Positions 1 through 8,299 are shown, counted from the first letter of the stretch. The stretch is DNA of 8,299 bases from Planctomycetota bacterium (GCA_020425885.1 JAGQRA010000872.1:1-8299); one strand, 5' to 3'. Numbers and translations are program-made. The notes: a model not told the origin generated them from the sequence alone.

Positions 1-1
1 C

Positions 2-982
2 CGCGTCGCCAACGTGTTCCCGTACGCGCCGCACCTCGCCTTCTGGCAGGTGTTCAGCGCCGGCCAGGCCACCGGCATGATGGTGCTGTCGACCGGCGGC
101 GGCAAGGTCATGGGCAGCAGCGGCGACCTGCGGGCGCTGTCGCGGCTCAAGGCCGACGCCCTGATCGGCGTCCCCGGCTACGTCTACCATCTGCTGCGCA
201 AGGCCGCCGCCGAAGGCCTGGATCTGTCGTCGGTGCGCTGCGTCGTGCTCGGCGCCGAGCGCGTGCCGCCCGGCATGAAGACCAAGATCGGCGACCTGTT
301 GGCGGCGTGCGGCGCCGGCGACGTGCGTGTGTTCGGCACCTATGGCTTCACCGAGGCACGGATGGCGTTCGCCGAATGCCCCACCGCCGGCAACGACTAC
401 ACCGGCTATCACCTCTATCCGGACCTCGCGGTGTTCGAGGTCATCGACCCGCGCACCGGCGAGGTCATGCCCGATGGCGAGGACGGCGAACTCGTGTTCA
501 CGCCGCTGCAGGCGCGCGCCAGCACCGTGTTCCGCTATCGCACCGGCGACCGCGTCCGCGGCGGCATCCAATGGCAGCCGTGCCCGCATTGCGGCCGCAC
601 CCTGCCGCGCATCAGCAGCGACCTGACCCGCGAGTCGAGCCTCAAGGACCTGCAGCTGCTAAAGGTCAAGGGCACCCTCGTCAACCTCGAGGACTGCGCG
701 ATGCTGCTCGGCGGCATCGCCGACATCGAGGAATGGCAGATCGAGCTGCGCAAGAAGGACGACGACCCGCTCGAGGTCGACGAGATCACGGTCCACCTCG
801 CGGTCAGGGACGGCTGCGAGCCGGATGCGGCGGCGGAGCAGGTCCGCACCGCGTTCAAGAGCCGCATCGAGGTCTCGCCGAACAACATCGAGTTCCTCGG
901 GCTCGAGGCGATGCTGCAGAAGATCGGCATGGAGACGGAGATGAAGGAGAAGCGATTCGTCGACGCGAGGCCCCGACCGTGA
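2..982 (+). CDS. PaaK-like AMP-forming acyl/aryl-CoA ligase, C-terminal part (5' end cut by window)
   Basis: Adenylate-forming enzyme, probably converting a carboxylic acid to its CoA thioester with ATP. The frame is open from base 2. A GTG at 14 is available, but residues before it (R-V-A-N) already read like protein, so the true start is probably off the left edge; about 326 residues are visible of the roughly 430 usual for phenylacetate-CoA ligase-like proteins. Motifs seen: the A5-type YGFTEA (bases 341-358), the A7-type YRTGDR (536-553), and C-P-H-C-G-R-T-L-P-R-I (581-613), which matches the Cys-x-Cys-G-R-T-x-P-R-I stretch of the PaaK/F390-synthetase group. The C-terminal K-E-K-R-F-V-D-A-R (944-970) corresponds to the mobile lysine region. 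The ATP P-loop motif would lie upstream and cannot be checked. It is followed after 37 bases by the thiolase on the same strand, which suggests it feeds substrate into beta-oxidation. The substrate cannot be told from sequence; a phenylacetyl, other aryl or fatty acyl acid are all possible. Confidence 0.85.
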   Translation, partial: RVANVFPYAPHLAFWQVFSAGQATGMMVLSTGGGKVMGSSGDLRALSRLKADALIGVPGYVYHLLRKAAAEGLDLSSVRCVVLGAERVPPGMKTKIGDLLAACGAGDVRVFGTYGFTEARMAFAECPTAGNDYTGYHLYPDLAVFEVIDPRTGEVMPDGEDGELVFTPLQARASTVFRYRTGDRVRGGIQWQPCPHCGRTLPRISSDLTRESSLKDLQLLKVKGTLVNLEDCAMLLGGIADIEEWQIELRKKDDDPLEVDEITVHLAVRDGCEPDAAAEQVRTAFKSRIEVSPNNIEFLGLEAMLQKIGMETEMKEKRFVDARPRP

Positions 983-1005
983 GCGGCCGGCGACATCGAC
1001 CCGGC

Positions 1006-1011
1006 GAGAGG
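1006..1011 (+). promoter_or_regulatory. Ribosome binding site of the thiolase gene
   Basis: GAGAGG lies eight bases before the ATG at 1020 and is a fair Shine-Dalgarno match. It supports that ATG as the start. No separate promoter was recognised in the 37-base gap after the ligase gene, so co-transcription with the ligase is likely. Confidence 0.5.
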
Positions 1012-1019
1012 TACCCGGC

Positions 1020-2320
<1,301 letters not shown>

Positions 2321-2324
<4 letters not shown>

Positions 2325-4486
2325 GCCAGACCCGAAACCGGCCGGATGCCGAAGTGATCTCTCCTCCCCGTCCACAACAGCTGAAGGGCCACGTCGACTG
2401 CGGCGTCGACAGCGGCGGCATCGCCACCGTGCGGCTCGGCGCCGCCAACGAGCGCATCGTCACCTTGACCGCGGAGCGGCTCGAGTCGCTCGACCAGGCG
2501 CTGCAGAAGCTCGCCCGCGACTCCCGCCTGCGCGGCATCATCATCACCGGACCGGCGCCGGGCATGTTCTGCGCCGGCGCCGACATCAACCTGATCCAGA
2601 GCATCACCGATCCCGCCGATGGTGAACGCGCCGCGGTCCGCGGCCGCTCGATCTTCGAGCGCTTGCAGGCCCTGCCGGTTCCCGTCGTCGCCGCGATCGA
2701 GGGCCCGTGTCTCGGCGGCGGTTTCGAACTCGCGTTGTTCTGCGACCTGCGGATCGCCAGCGAACATCAGGCGACGCAGATCGGGCTGCCCGAGGTCAAG
2801 CTCGGCATCGTTCCCGGATTCGGCGGCACCTACAACCTGTCGCGCCTGGTCGGACTGCCGACCGCGGTCGAACTGATCCTCAACGGCAAGCTGCTGCGCA
2901 CCAGGCCCGCGTACAAGCGCGGCCTCGTCGACCGTGTCGTGCCGGGCGAGAAGCTGCTGGCCGCGGCCCGCGACGAGATCGAGAAGCTCGCCGCGCGGCA
3001 GCGCAAGGGACCGGCGCGCCGCCTGCGCGGCCAGGCCTGGCTGCTGTCGAAGACGCCGCTGCGGCGGCTCGTGCTGCGCGCCGCCGGCGCCAAGCTCGGC
3101 ACCGGCCAGGCTCGCTTCTACCCGGCCCCCAAGACCGCGCTCGCCTGCTGTCACAACGCCTTCACGATGTCGCGCGAGCGCGCCCTGGCGGCCGAGGCCC
3201 GCGCGCTCGGCGAGATGATCGTCACGCCGGAGAGCAAGGGACTGACGCACCTGTTCTTCCTGACCGAGCGCAGCAAGCGCCTCGGCAAGCACGAGGATGC
3301 GCGCGACTGCGAGCGCGCGCTGATCGTCGGCGGCGGCGTCATGGGCGCCGGCATCGCCGGGCTGATGGCGCAGAAGGGACTGCGCGTGCGCCTGACCGAC
3401 CTCGACCTCGGCGCGCTGAGCCGGGCCAAGGCGCGACTGCAGCAGGCGCTCGGCAAGAAGCTGCAACGCCGCCACCTGCAACCGCACGAGGCCCAGGCCG
3501 TGCAGGATCGGCTCGCGGTATCGACCGCGCCGGGCAGCCTTGCCCACACCGACCTCTGGCTCGAGGCCGTGGTCGAGGACCTCGGCGTGAAACAGAAGCT
3601 GATGGCCGACGCCATCGCCAACGGGTTGCCGCCGGAAGCGGTCCTCGCCACCAACACCAGCTCGCTGTCGGTGACGGCGATGGCCGCGGACCTGCCGCAT
3701 CCCGAACGCATCGTCGGCGTGCACTTCTTCAACCCACCGGAGAAGATGCCGCTGGTCGAGGTGATCAGGGGCCAGGCGACCGGCGAGGCCGCGGTCGCCA
3801 CCGCCTGCCGCCTGGCACTGCGACTCGGCAAGTTCCCGGTCGTCACCGGCGACGCGCCGGGCTTCCTCGTCAACCGTTGCCTGTCGCCGTACCTCAACGA
3901 GGCGGCCCGGCTGGTGCTCGAAGGCACCGCCCCCGAAGCCGTCGATGCCGTGATGCTCGACTTCGGCATGCCGATGGGGCCATGCCGGCTGCTCGACGAG
4001 GTCGGCTTCGACGTCGCCGCCAAGGTCAGCGAGGTGATGCAGCAGGGCTTCCCCGACCGCATGCAGCCGTGCGCCCTGTTCGCCGCGATGGCCGAGGCGA
4101 AGGCGCTCGGTCAGAAGACCGGCGGCGGCATCTATGGCGCCGACGGCAAGGGACAGGGACCCGGCCGCAAGGTGATCGAGGTGTTGCAGCAACGGCGCGG
4201 CACGCCGGGTCGCGAGGCCTCGCGCTCCGAGATCCTGCAGCGCCTGGTCTATCCGATCGTCGACGAGGCCTACCGCTGTCTCGATTCCGGCATCGTCGAG
4301 CACGAGGACGACCTCGACCTCGGACTCGTGATGGGGATCGGCTTCCCGCCGTTCACGGGCGGCGTCGTGCAGTTCGCCAGACGCGAAGGTCTGCCGACGA
4401 TCACCGCGGCGCTCGATGCCCTGGCACGCAGCCACGGCCCGCGGTTCGCGGTCAGCGACGGCCTGCGACGTCGGGCTGCCGAGTGA
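2321..4486 (+). CDS. fadJ: Fatty-oxidation complex alpha subunit: enoyl-CoA hydratase / 3-hydroxyacyl-CoA dehydrogenase, FadJ-like
   Basis: Bifunctional beta-oxidation enzyme of 721 residues (FadJ about 714, FadB about 729). The N-terminal crotonase domain, roughly 30-220, hydrates trans-2-enoyl-CoA. It has an oxyanion-hole region around C-A-G-A-D, then G-G-G-F-E with Glu136 and L-P-E-V-K-L-G with Glu158, matching the two catalytic glutamates. A helical linker at about 230-325 follows. The NAD-binding 3-hydroxyacyl-CoA dehydrogenase domain begins with G-G-G-V-M-G-A-G at 337-344 and carries N-T-S-S-L-S and the catalytic His468 in V-H-F-F-N-P. The C-terminal domains begin near D-A-P-G-F-L-V-N-R and end with a second partial HAD repeat (V-M-G-I-G-F-P-P-F-T-G-G). 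The 22-residue spacing of the two Glu fits FadJ better than FadB (20). The frame stays open upstream to about 1865, but that part runs over the thiolase in another frame and is not coding. It is expected to act in the cytosol with the preceding thiolase. FadB-like or a generic trifunctional alpha subunit are the alternatives. Confidence 0.93.
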
Positions 4487-4487
4487 C

Positions 4488-4504
4488 GGCGGTGGCCTAC
4501 CGCC
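4488..4504. terminator. Possible bidirectional hairpin at the convergent gene junction
   Basis: A perfect 6-bp stem, GGCGGT at 4488-4493 with ACCGCC at 4499-4504, encloses a 5-base loop. It spans the 10-base gap and the last codons of the minus-strand gene. A second mutually exclusive pairing exists: GTCGGG at 4470-4475 with CCCGAC at 4503-4508. No T-tract follows on either strand, so this is not a canonical intrinsic terminator. Such short pairings are also frequent by chance in GC-rich DNA. Confidence 0.25.
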
Positions 4505-6362
4505 CGACCTTCGCCGCGTACTCGCGCTCGATCCGCTCGATCTCCTGATCGCGCAGCGGCGCGATGCCGGGCTGCACGACGAAGTGCCCGTCCTCGAGCA
4601 CGACGTTGGGCCGCAGCGCCTCGAGGTAGCCTGCCGGCGGCGAGCGCTCGTGCGCCATGTGCCTGGTGTCCTGCAGCTCAGCGACCGCGGCGCGGAACTC
4701 GGTCTCGTCAAGACCATCGCCGTCTGCATCGCAGAGCGCCAGCAGCAGATCCGCCCACGCCCGCGGACCGACGACGACTCCCGTGATGTCAGCGAGGTCG
4801 AGTTGCACCGCGAGCCGCTCGATCTCGACCGCCGACAGCCGGGCGCTGCGATCGACATCGAAGGCCACGAACGCGCCGCCGAGCACGGCGTCGTCGAACG
4901 GCCGCGCCGGCGGCGAGGTGACGTTGCGAGCGATGACGCGGTCGTTGAGCCCGACGGCATCGAGGATCGCGACGTCGGGCAGGGCCCAGCCGACGACGCC
5001 GGCCGCCACCGTCCGGTAGATGCCGCGCTCGCCCGGTTCGAGGCCGCGCACCTGCCCGGCTCGACGTTCGGGCAGCAGATCGAGCAGATCGGCGCAGACC
5101 GTGGCGTGCAGCCCGCGCGGCAACGCGACGTAATGCAGCCGCAGCCAGGCCCGGGCCCGGTCGCGGTCGCGGTAGTGCGCGCCGAGCCAGCTCGGCAGCT
5201 CGATGCTGGCCCGGACGAAGCCGTCCTTGCCGCGGCCACGGAGCGCGCCGTCGTGCCACCAGCCGAACGCGTTGGCGGCGATGCCGAAGGCGGCGAGGGC
5301 CGCCAGCACCAGCGGCGGCCTGAGCCGCAGCGACACCAGCATCCGCAGCAACGACAGCAACAGCAGCGGCACGAGGTGCGCGAACGGCCGGAACGCGAAA
5401 TGGTCGCCGCCGACGATCGCGGTGTAGTAGCCGACGAACCCGATCCAGGTCGCGACCGCGATGGCGCCGCCGGCCCCCGCGCCACAGAGGGCGCGCAGCG
5501 CACCGCGACGCAACATCAGCACCGCGCACCACAGCACGGCCAGACCCAGCCACAACGCGACGCCGTGCTCGACCACGAAGCAATAGAGGTAGCGCAGCCC
5601 GCTCTCGGGCCAGGCCGAGGTGACCTTGGCGAAGTAGGTGTTGGGCACCCATTCACCGTAGTACCAACGCCGCCAGCCGAGGTGCAGGGCCGGCACGGCG
5701 AGCGGCAGCAGTCCCGCGGCGACGTCGCGCAACGCCCCACGAACGGGCACCTCCCGATCCCCGGTCCAGCGCCGCACGATCAAGGCATGGCCGGCGATGA
5801 CGAGCGTGGCGAGCACGAGCAGGCCGCCGTCGGGCCGCGTCAGCTGCGCCAGCGCGGCGAAGGTCGACAGCCCGAGGAGCCGGCGCCGCGAACAGGCCGC
5901 CAGCGTCCACGCGGTGGCGAAGCAGCCGAACATCGCCGTCTCCAGACCCGAGCTCGCCCACGTCACGAAGGTCGGGTTGGTGGCAATGGCGAGCGCGACA
6001 GCGGACGCCAGCACCGTTCGCCAACCGGGTCGATCCGGCAACAGATCGCGACCGAGGTGGCGAACCACGAGCCACAGCGTGCCGAACGCGAAGGCGAGTG
6101 CGAGCCAGTTGGCGCTCACGGGTGGCTCGATGCCGGTCACCGCCCAGCTCAGCCACAGCAGCAGGACCCAGAGGAAGCACGAGTAGCCTTCGACCGCCGC
6201 GAACGGCGCCGGGTTCCAGACCAGGCCGTGCCCGTCATGGGCGTTGCCGACGTAGCGGAACGCGATGAAGGCGTCGTCGCACAGGAACCACAGCGCCCGC
6301 CAGCAGACGAAGAGCAGGATGCCCCCCAGCAGCAGCGGCAACCACCGCGGCAGCGATCTCAC
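4497..6362 (-). CDS. Polytopic membrane protein, AftB-like GT-C glycosyltransferase family, with C-terminal EF-hand-like loops (downstream copy)
   Basis: Predicted 621-residue integral membrane protein, probably a polyprenyl-phosphate-sugar-dependent glycosyltransferase acting on the outer face of the inner membrane. That role is inferred from motifs, not proven. Start: GTG at 6362-6360 overlaps the TGA of the upstream paralogue as GTGA, and the N-terminus then aligns with that paralogue; the open frame further upstream (to about 7043) is antisense-type shadow. About 11 hydrophobic segments lie within residues 5-365. Family-type motifs: C-D-D-A-F-I (28-33), V-W-N-P (48-51), V-E-G-Y (57-60), S-S-G-L-E-T (137-142), R-P-D-G (176-179), Y-Y-G-E-W-V-P-N-T-Y (234-243), G-G-D-H-F (318-322). 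The hydrophilic C-terminal part (about 370-621) holds G-L-N-D-R-V-I-A-R-N (471-480), two EF-hand-like loops (502-513 and 545-555), then H-M-A-H-E-R (568-573) and G-Y-L-E-A-L-R-P-N-V. The Asp pair at 29-30 is the likely catalytic/metal region of a GT-C fold. The weak AGGG two bases before GTG suggests translation depends on coupling to the gene before. The acceptor is unknown. Confidence 0.8.
   Translation of the reverse strand: MRSLPRWLPLLLGGILLFVCWRALWFLCDDAFIAFRYVGNAHDGHGLVWNPAPFAAVEGYSCFLWVLLLWLSWAVTGIEPPVSANWLALAFAFGTLWLVVRHLGRDLLPDRPGWRTVLASAVALAIATNPTFVTWASSGLETAMFGCFATAWTLAACSRRRLLGLSTFAALAQLTRPDGGLLVLATLVIAGHALIVRRWTGDREVPVRGALRDVAAGLLPLAVPALHLGWRRWYYGEWVPNTYFAKVTSAWPESGLRYLYCFVVEHGVALWLGLAVLWCAVLMLRRGALRALCGAGAGGAIAVATWIGFVGYYTAIVGGDHFAFRPFAHLVPLLLLSLLRMLVSLRLRPPLVLAALAAFGIAANAFGWWHDGALRGRGKDGFVRASIELPSWLGAHYRDRDRARAWLRLHYVALPRGLHATVCADLLDLLPERRAGQVRGLEPGERGIYRTVAAGVVGWALPDVAILDAVGLNDRVIARNVTSPPARPFDDAVLGGAFVAFDVDRSARLSAVEIERLAVQLDLADITGVVVGPRAWADLLLALCDADGDGLDETEFRAAVAELQDTRHMAHERSPPAGYLEALRPNVVLEDGHFVVQPGIAPLRDQEIERIEREYAAKVGR
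4698..4859 (-). other. EF-hand-like loop pair in the downstream GT-C paralogue (degenerate)
   Basis: Loop 1 (residues 502-513) reads D-V-D-R-S-A-R-L-S-A-V-E: ligand positions 1, 3, 5 (Ser) and 12 are kept, but the usual Gly at 6 is Ala. Loop 2 (545-555) reads D-A-D-G-D-G-L-D-E-T-E and is one residue shorter than the canonical 12, placing the last Glu at position 11. Both sit in the predicted extracytoplasmic domain and are separated by a helix-like stretch. Calcium binding is plausible, with probably weaker affinity than in the sister copy. Confidence 0.65.
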
Positions 6363-8209
6363 CGCCCTACCGTCGCCCGATAGCGTTGCTCGACCGCGCG
6401 CAGCTCCTCGTCGGACAGCGGCTGCACCTCGGGCCGGACCCGCAGCCGGCCGTCGATGTGGGCCACGTTCGGCCGGAACGCCTCGATGTAGCCCTCGGGC
6501 GGCTCGCGCTCGTGTGCCATGTGCCGCGGCGGCACGACGTAGGTGACGGCGGTCACGAGTTCGTCGGCATCGAGCGCGTCGTCGTCGTCGCAATCGCCGA
6601 GCGACAGCATCAGCTCGGCCCAGGTCGCAGGCTGCAGGCCGGGTCCGATCGATCCGAGCAGGTGGGCCGAGGCTTCGAGCTCCGGCGTCCGCAGCCGACC
6701 GTCGCGGTCCCCGTCGAGGCCGCCGAACGCCTCGCGCAGCGACAGCGGGTTCGGCGGTTCGGCGGCCGCCTTCTTGTTGCGCGCGATCACCCAGTCGCAG
6801 AGGCCGTGGCCATCGAGGATGGCGACGTCGCACAGCGCCCAACCGGTGACGCCGACGGCATCGGCGCGATAGATCAGACGCTGCCCGGCGGTGGCGCCGG
6901 CCACGTATCCCGGGTGCCGATCGGGCAGGCCACGCAGCGCGTTCTGGCAGAGCACATCGTGCGTCGCGCGACGGAATCCGACCGAGTGCAGCAGCAGCCA
7001 GGCCTGGTTGCGATCGTAGTGGACCAACACCGGCCGCAGCCACTGCGGCGCCCGCGTCACGGTGCGCGCGAAGCCCTCGGCCTCACGCCCCACGAGCTGC
7101 GCCTCGAGCCACCAGCCGGGAACGTTCGCGGCGATGCCGAACAGGGTCATGCCGATCGCGACCGCGATGGCCGGGATGCGCAGCGAGGCGGCCATCGCGC
7201 ACGCCGCCAGGACCACCAGCGGCACCAGGTGGGCGAAGATCCGGTAGGCGAAGTGATCGCCGCCGACAACGAGCGTGTAGTAGCCGACGAAGCCGATCCA
7301 GGCGGAGACCGCCACCAGCGCCGGCCAGCGGTCTGCGAACAGCGAGGCCACGGCACCGCGCCGGCACGCCGCCACGACGAGCCAGAGCACGACCAGCGGC
7401 AGCCACAGCCAGAGGCCGTGTTCGATCGCGAAGCAGAACAGGTAGCGCAGCCCGCTCTCGGGCCACGCCTGCGTGACCTTGGCGTAGTAGGTGTTGGGCA
7501 ACCACTCGCCGTAGTAGGACCGCCGCCAGAGGAAATGGGCGACGACGACGAGGTTGGGCAGCAGCGAGGCCAGCACCGTGGCGAGACGACGTTGGCGGCG
7601 CAGCCAGCCATGGCAACCGATCGCGACCGTACCCAGCACCAACAGCATGCCGTCCGGGCGCACCAGATAGGCCATGACGGCCCAGATGCTGAGCAGCAGC
7701 AGACCGGCGCCGCCGTCGCCCGCGACCCGGGTCGCGCGCAGCGTCCACAGCACCGCGAACAGCGCGAACACCGACGTCTCCATGCCGCTGGTCAGCCAGG
7801 TCGCGAAGGTGTGGTTGCTGGCGACGGCGCAGAGCGCCACCAGCGTGACCAGCGGCTGCCAGCGCCGGCTGCGCTCGGACATCGCGAGCTCGGCCAGGCG
7901 ACCGCCGATGAACCACAGCACGAGGATGCCGCTGCAGAACGCGATCGGGATCGCCGCGTCGGGCGGTTCGATGCCGGTCGCGATCCAGACCAGATAGAGC
8001 CCGAAGACCCACAGGAAGCTGGTGTAGCCCTCCACCGGGGCGAACGGCGCCGGGTTCCAGACGAAGCCGTGGCCGTCATGGGCGTTGCCGCAGAAGCGGT
8101 AGTTGATGAACGCGTCGTCGCAGACGAACCAGAAGCGTCGCACCAACCAGAGGTAGGGCAGCAGGAGCACGGGGAAGGCCAGCCAGGCCTGGCGCGTCGT
8201 GCGGTCCAC
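6359..8209 (-). CDS. Polytopic membrane protein, AftB-like GT-C glycosyltransferase family, with C-terminal EF-hand pair (upstream copy)
   Basis: Predicted 616-residue membrane protein, first gene of the minus-strand pair. About 11 to 12 hydrophobic segments lie between residues 10 and 362, followed by a soluble domain of about 250 residues. Motifs typical of the AftB-like GT-C group: C-D-D-A-F-I (30-35), G-F-V-W-N-P (48-53), V-E-G-Y-T-S-F-L-W (59-67), S-G-M-E-T (141-145), V-R-P-D-G (183-187), Y-G-E-W-L-P-N-T-Y-Y-A-K (233-244), V-G-G-D-H-F (315-320). In the C-terminal domain G-H-G-L-C-D-W-V-I-A-R-N (467-478) is followed by two canonical 12-residue EF-hand loops (499-510 and 539-550) and then H-M-A-H-E-R-E-P-P (563-571). 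By family analogy it would move a sugar from a lipid-linked donor to a glycan or lipid acceptor outside the inner membrane; donor and acceptor are unknown. Start: GTG at 8209-8207 with GGAG five bases upstream. The frame is open to the right edge but holds no further ATG, GTG or TTG. The stop overlaps the GTG of the next gene. Alternative: a non-catalytic GT-C-fold membrane protein. Confidence 0.82.
   Translation of the reverse strand: MDRTTRQAWLAFPVLLLPYLWLVRRFWFVCDDAFINYRFCGNAHDGHGFVWNPAPFAPVEGYTSFLWVFGLYLVWIATGIEPPDAAIPIAFCSGILVLWFIGGRLAELAMSERSRRWQPLVTLVALCAVASNHTFATWLTSGMETSVFALFAVLWTLRATRVAGDGGAGLLLLSIWAVMAYLVRPDGMLLVLGTVAIGCHGWLRRQRRLATVLASLLPNLVVVAHFLWRRSYYGEWLPNTYYAKVTQAWPESGLRYLFCFAIEHGLWLWLPLVVLWLVVAACRRGAVASLFADRWPALVAVSAWIGFVGYYTLVVGGDHFAYRIFAHLVPLVVLAACAMAASLRIPAIAVAIGMTLFGIAANVPGWWLEAQLVGREAEGFARTVTRAPQWLRPVLVHYDRNQAWLLLHSVGFRRATHDVLCQNALRGLPDRHPGYVAGATAGQRLIYRADAVGVTGWALCDVAILDGHGLCDWVIARNKKAAAEPPNPLSLREAFGGLDGDRDGRLRTPELEASAHLLGSIGPGLQPATWAELMLSLGDCDDDDALDADELVTAVTYVVPPRHMAHEREPPEGYIEAFRPNVAHIDGRLRVRPEVQPLSDEELRAVEQRYRATVGR
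6560..6715 (-). other. EF-hand pair in the upstream GT-C paralogue (canonical)
   Basis: Loop 1 (residues 499-510) reads D-G-D-R-D-G-R-L-R-T-P-E: Asp at 1, 3, 5, Gly at 6, hydrophobic at 8, Glu at 12, a textbook EF loop. Loop 2 (539-550) reads D-C-D-D-D-D-A-L-D-A-D-E: Asp at 1, 3, 5, Leu at 8, Glu at 12. About 28 residues separate the loops, which is normal for a helix-loop-helix pair. Calcium binding is therefore likely. It lies after the last membrane segment. Confidence 0.8.
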
Positions 8210-8214
8210 GCACG

Positions 8215-8218
8215 CTCC
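8215..8218 (-). promoter_or_regulatory. Ribosome binding site of the upstream GT-C gene
   Basis: On the minus strand GGAG lies five bases before the GTG at 8209. It is the main reason, with the match to the sister copy's N-terminus, for choosing this start, because the frame has no stop codon before the window edge. Confidence 0.55.
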
Positions 8219-8299
8219 GGGAGCGGTGGGAGGGAGAGCCGGTCGACGTCGCGACGGCGGGTGGACCCGGGCCGGTAATCGGCGGGATCGGGCGGGGCA
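8219..8299. other. Upstream region of the GT-C gene pair, no gene recognised
   Basis: These 81 GC-rich bases would hold the leader and possibly the promoter of the minus-strand pair. I see no convincing -35/-10 boxes, no strong hairpin and no coding sequence. The translated minus frame is Pro/Arg-rich and unlike a protein. The pair may equally be transcribed from a promoter beyond the right edge. Confidence 0.4.

Larger units (their letters stand above)
4497..8209 (-). repeat. Tandem gene duplication (two GT-C/EF-hand paralogues)
   Basis: The genes at 6359-8209 and 4497-6362 align along their whole length at an offset of about 1.85 kb. In the N-terminal motif block, residues 27-70 of the upstream copy and 25-68 of the downstream copy, I count 33 identities in 44 aligned positions. 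DNA is identical over 26 bases at 5587-5612 versus 7440-7465, and 47 of 50 bases match at 6200-6249 versus 8041-8090. Elsewhere similarity is much lower, so the duplication is not recent. Confidence 0.9.

Noticed and set aside
4698..4733. Frameshift or sequencing error behind the short EF loop 2 of the downstream copy
   Set aside because: The difference is one whole codon, and the reading frame continues into well-conserved sequence (H-M-A-H-E-R, G-Y-L-E-A), so it is a real in-frame deletion or insertion difference.
4416..6383. Plus-strand open frame of 655 codons opposite the downstream GT-C gene
   Set aside because: The translation is rich in Arg, Gln, Glu, Pro and His without domain motifs. 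The opposite strand has clear family motifs, a paralogue and a coupled start. This is a GC-rich antisense shadow.
6363..7043. N-terminal extension of the downstream GT-C protein by about 227 residues
   Set aside because: This part is an out-of-frame reading of the upstream paralogue's end. The sister protein starts just before the same membrane segment, and GTGA coupling explains the start.
6386..8278. Plus-strand open frame of 630 codons opposite the upstream GT-C gene
   Set aside because: It has the same low-complexity composition and mirrors the shadow over the paralogue, as expected when both real genes share codon bias. No ribosome site or motifs were seen.

Overview
This is a GC-rich bacterial window (well above 60% G+C by eye) with five protein genes in two converging blocks. 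No RNA gene, CRISPR array, insertion sequence or tRNA was seen. GTG starts, strong third-position GC and long antisense open frames fit a high-GC bacterium. The content (PaaK-like ligase, FadIJ-like beta-oxidation pair, GT-C membrane glycosyltransferase-like proteins carrying EF-hands) would suit a Planctomycetota, Myxococcota or high-GC proteobacterial genome. The sequence alone does not decide between these.

Plus-strand block, bases 1-4486: an acyl-CoA metabolism operon. It holds the C-terminal three quarters or so of an AMP-forming acyl/aryl-CoA ligase of the PaaK type (cut by the left edge), a full-length 434-aa thiolase, and a full-length 721-aa fused enoyl-CoA hydratase/3-hydroxyacyl-CoA dehydrogenase. 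The last two overlap by ATGA, and their order (thiolase first) and sizes match fadIJ rather than fadBA. Together they could activate an acid to its CoA ester, then hydrate, oxidise and thiolytically cleave it. The acyl-CoA dehydrogenase step is not in the window.

Minus-strand block, bases 8209-4497: two tandem paralogous genes, read 8209->6359 and then 6362->4497, joined by a GTGA stop/start overlap. Both encode roughly 620-aa polytopic membrane proteins with the conserved motifs of AftB-like GT-C glycosyltransferases (DD-A-F-I near the N-terminus, V-E-G-Y, S-G-[ML]-E-T, R-P-D-G, G-G-D) and a soluble C-terminal domain. In both copies that domain contains a pair of EF-hand-like calcium loops between two motifs that appear to belong to the parent family. 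This is the most unusual content of the window: a duplicated, putatively calcium-responsive or calcium-stabilised GT-C enzyme pair. One copy has two canonical loops and the other has degenerate loops.

The two blocks converge with only 10 bases between stop codons. A short GC-rich hairpin spans the junction.
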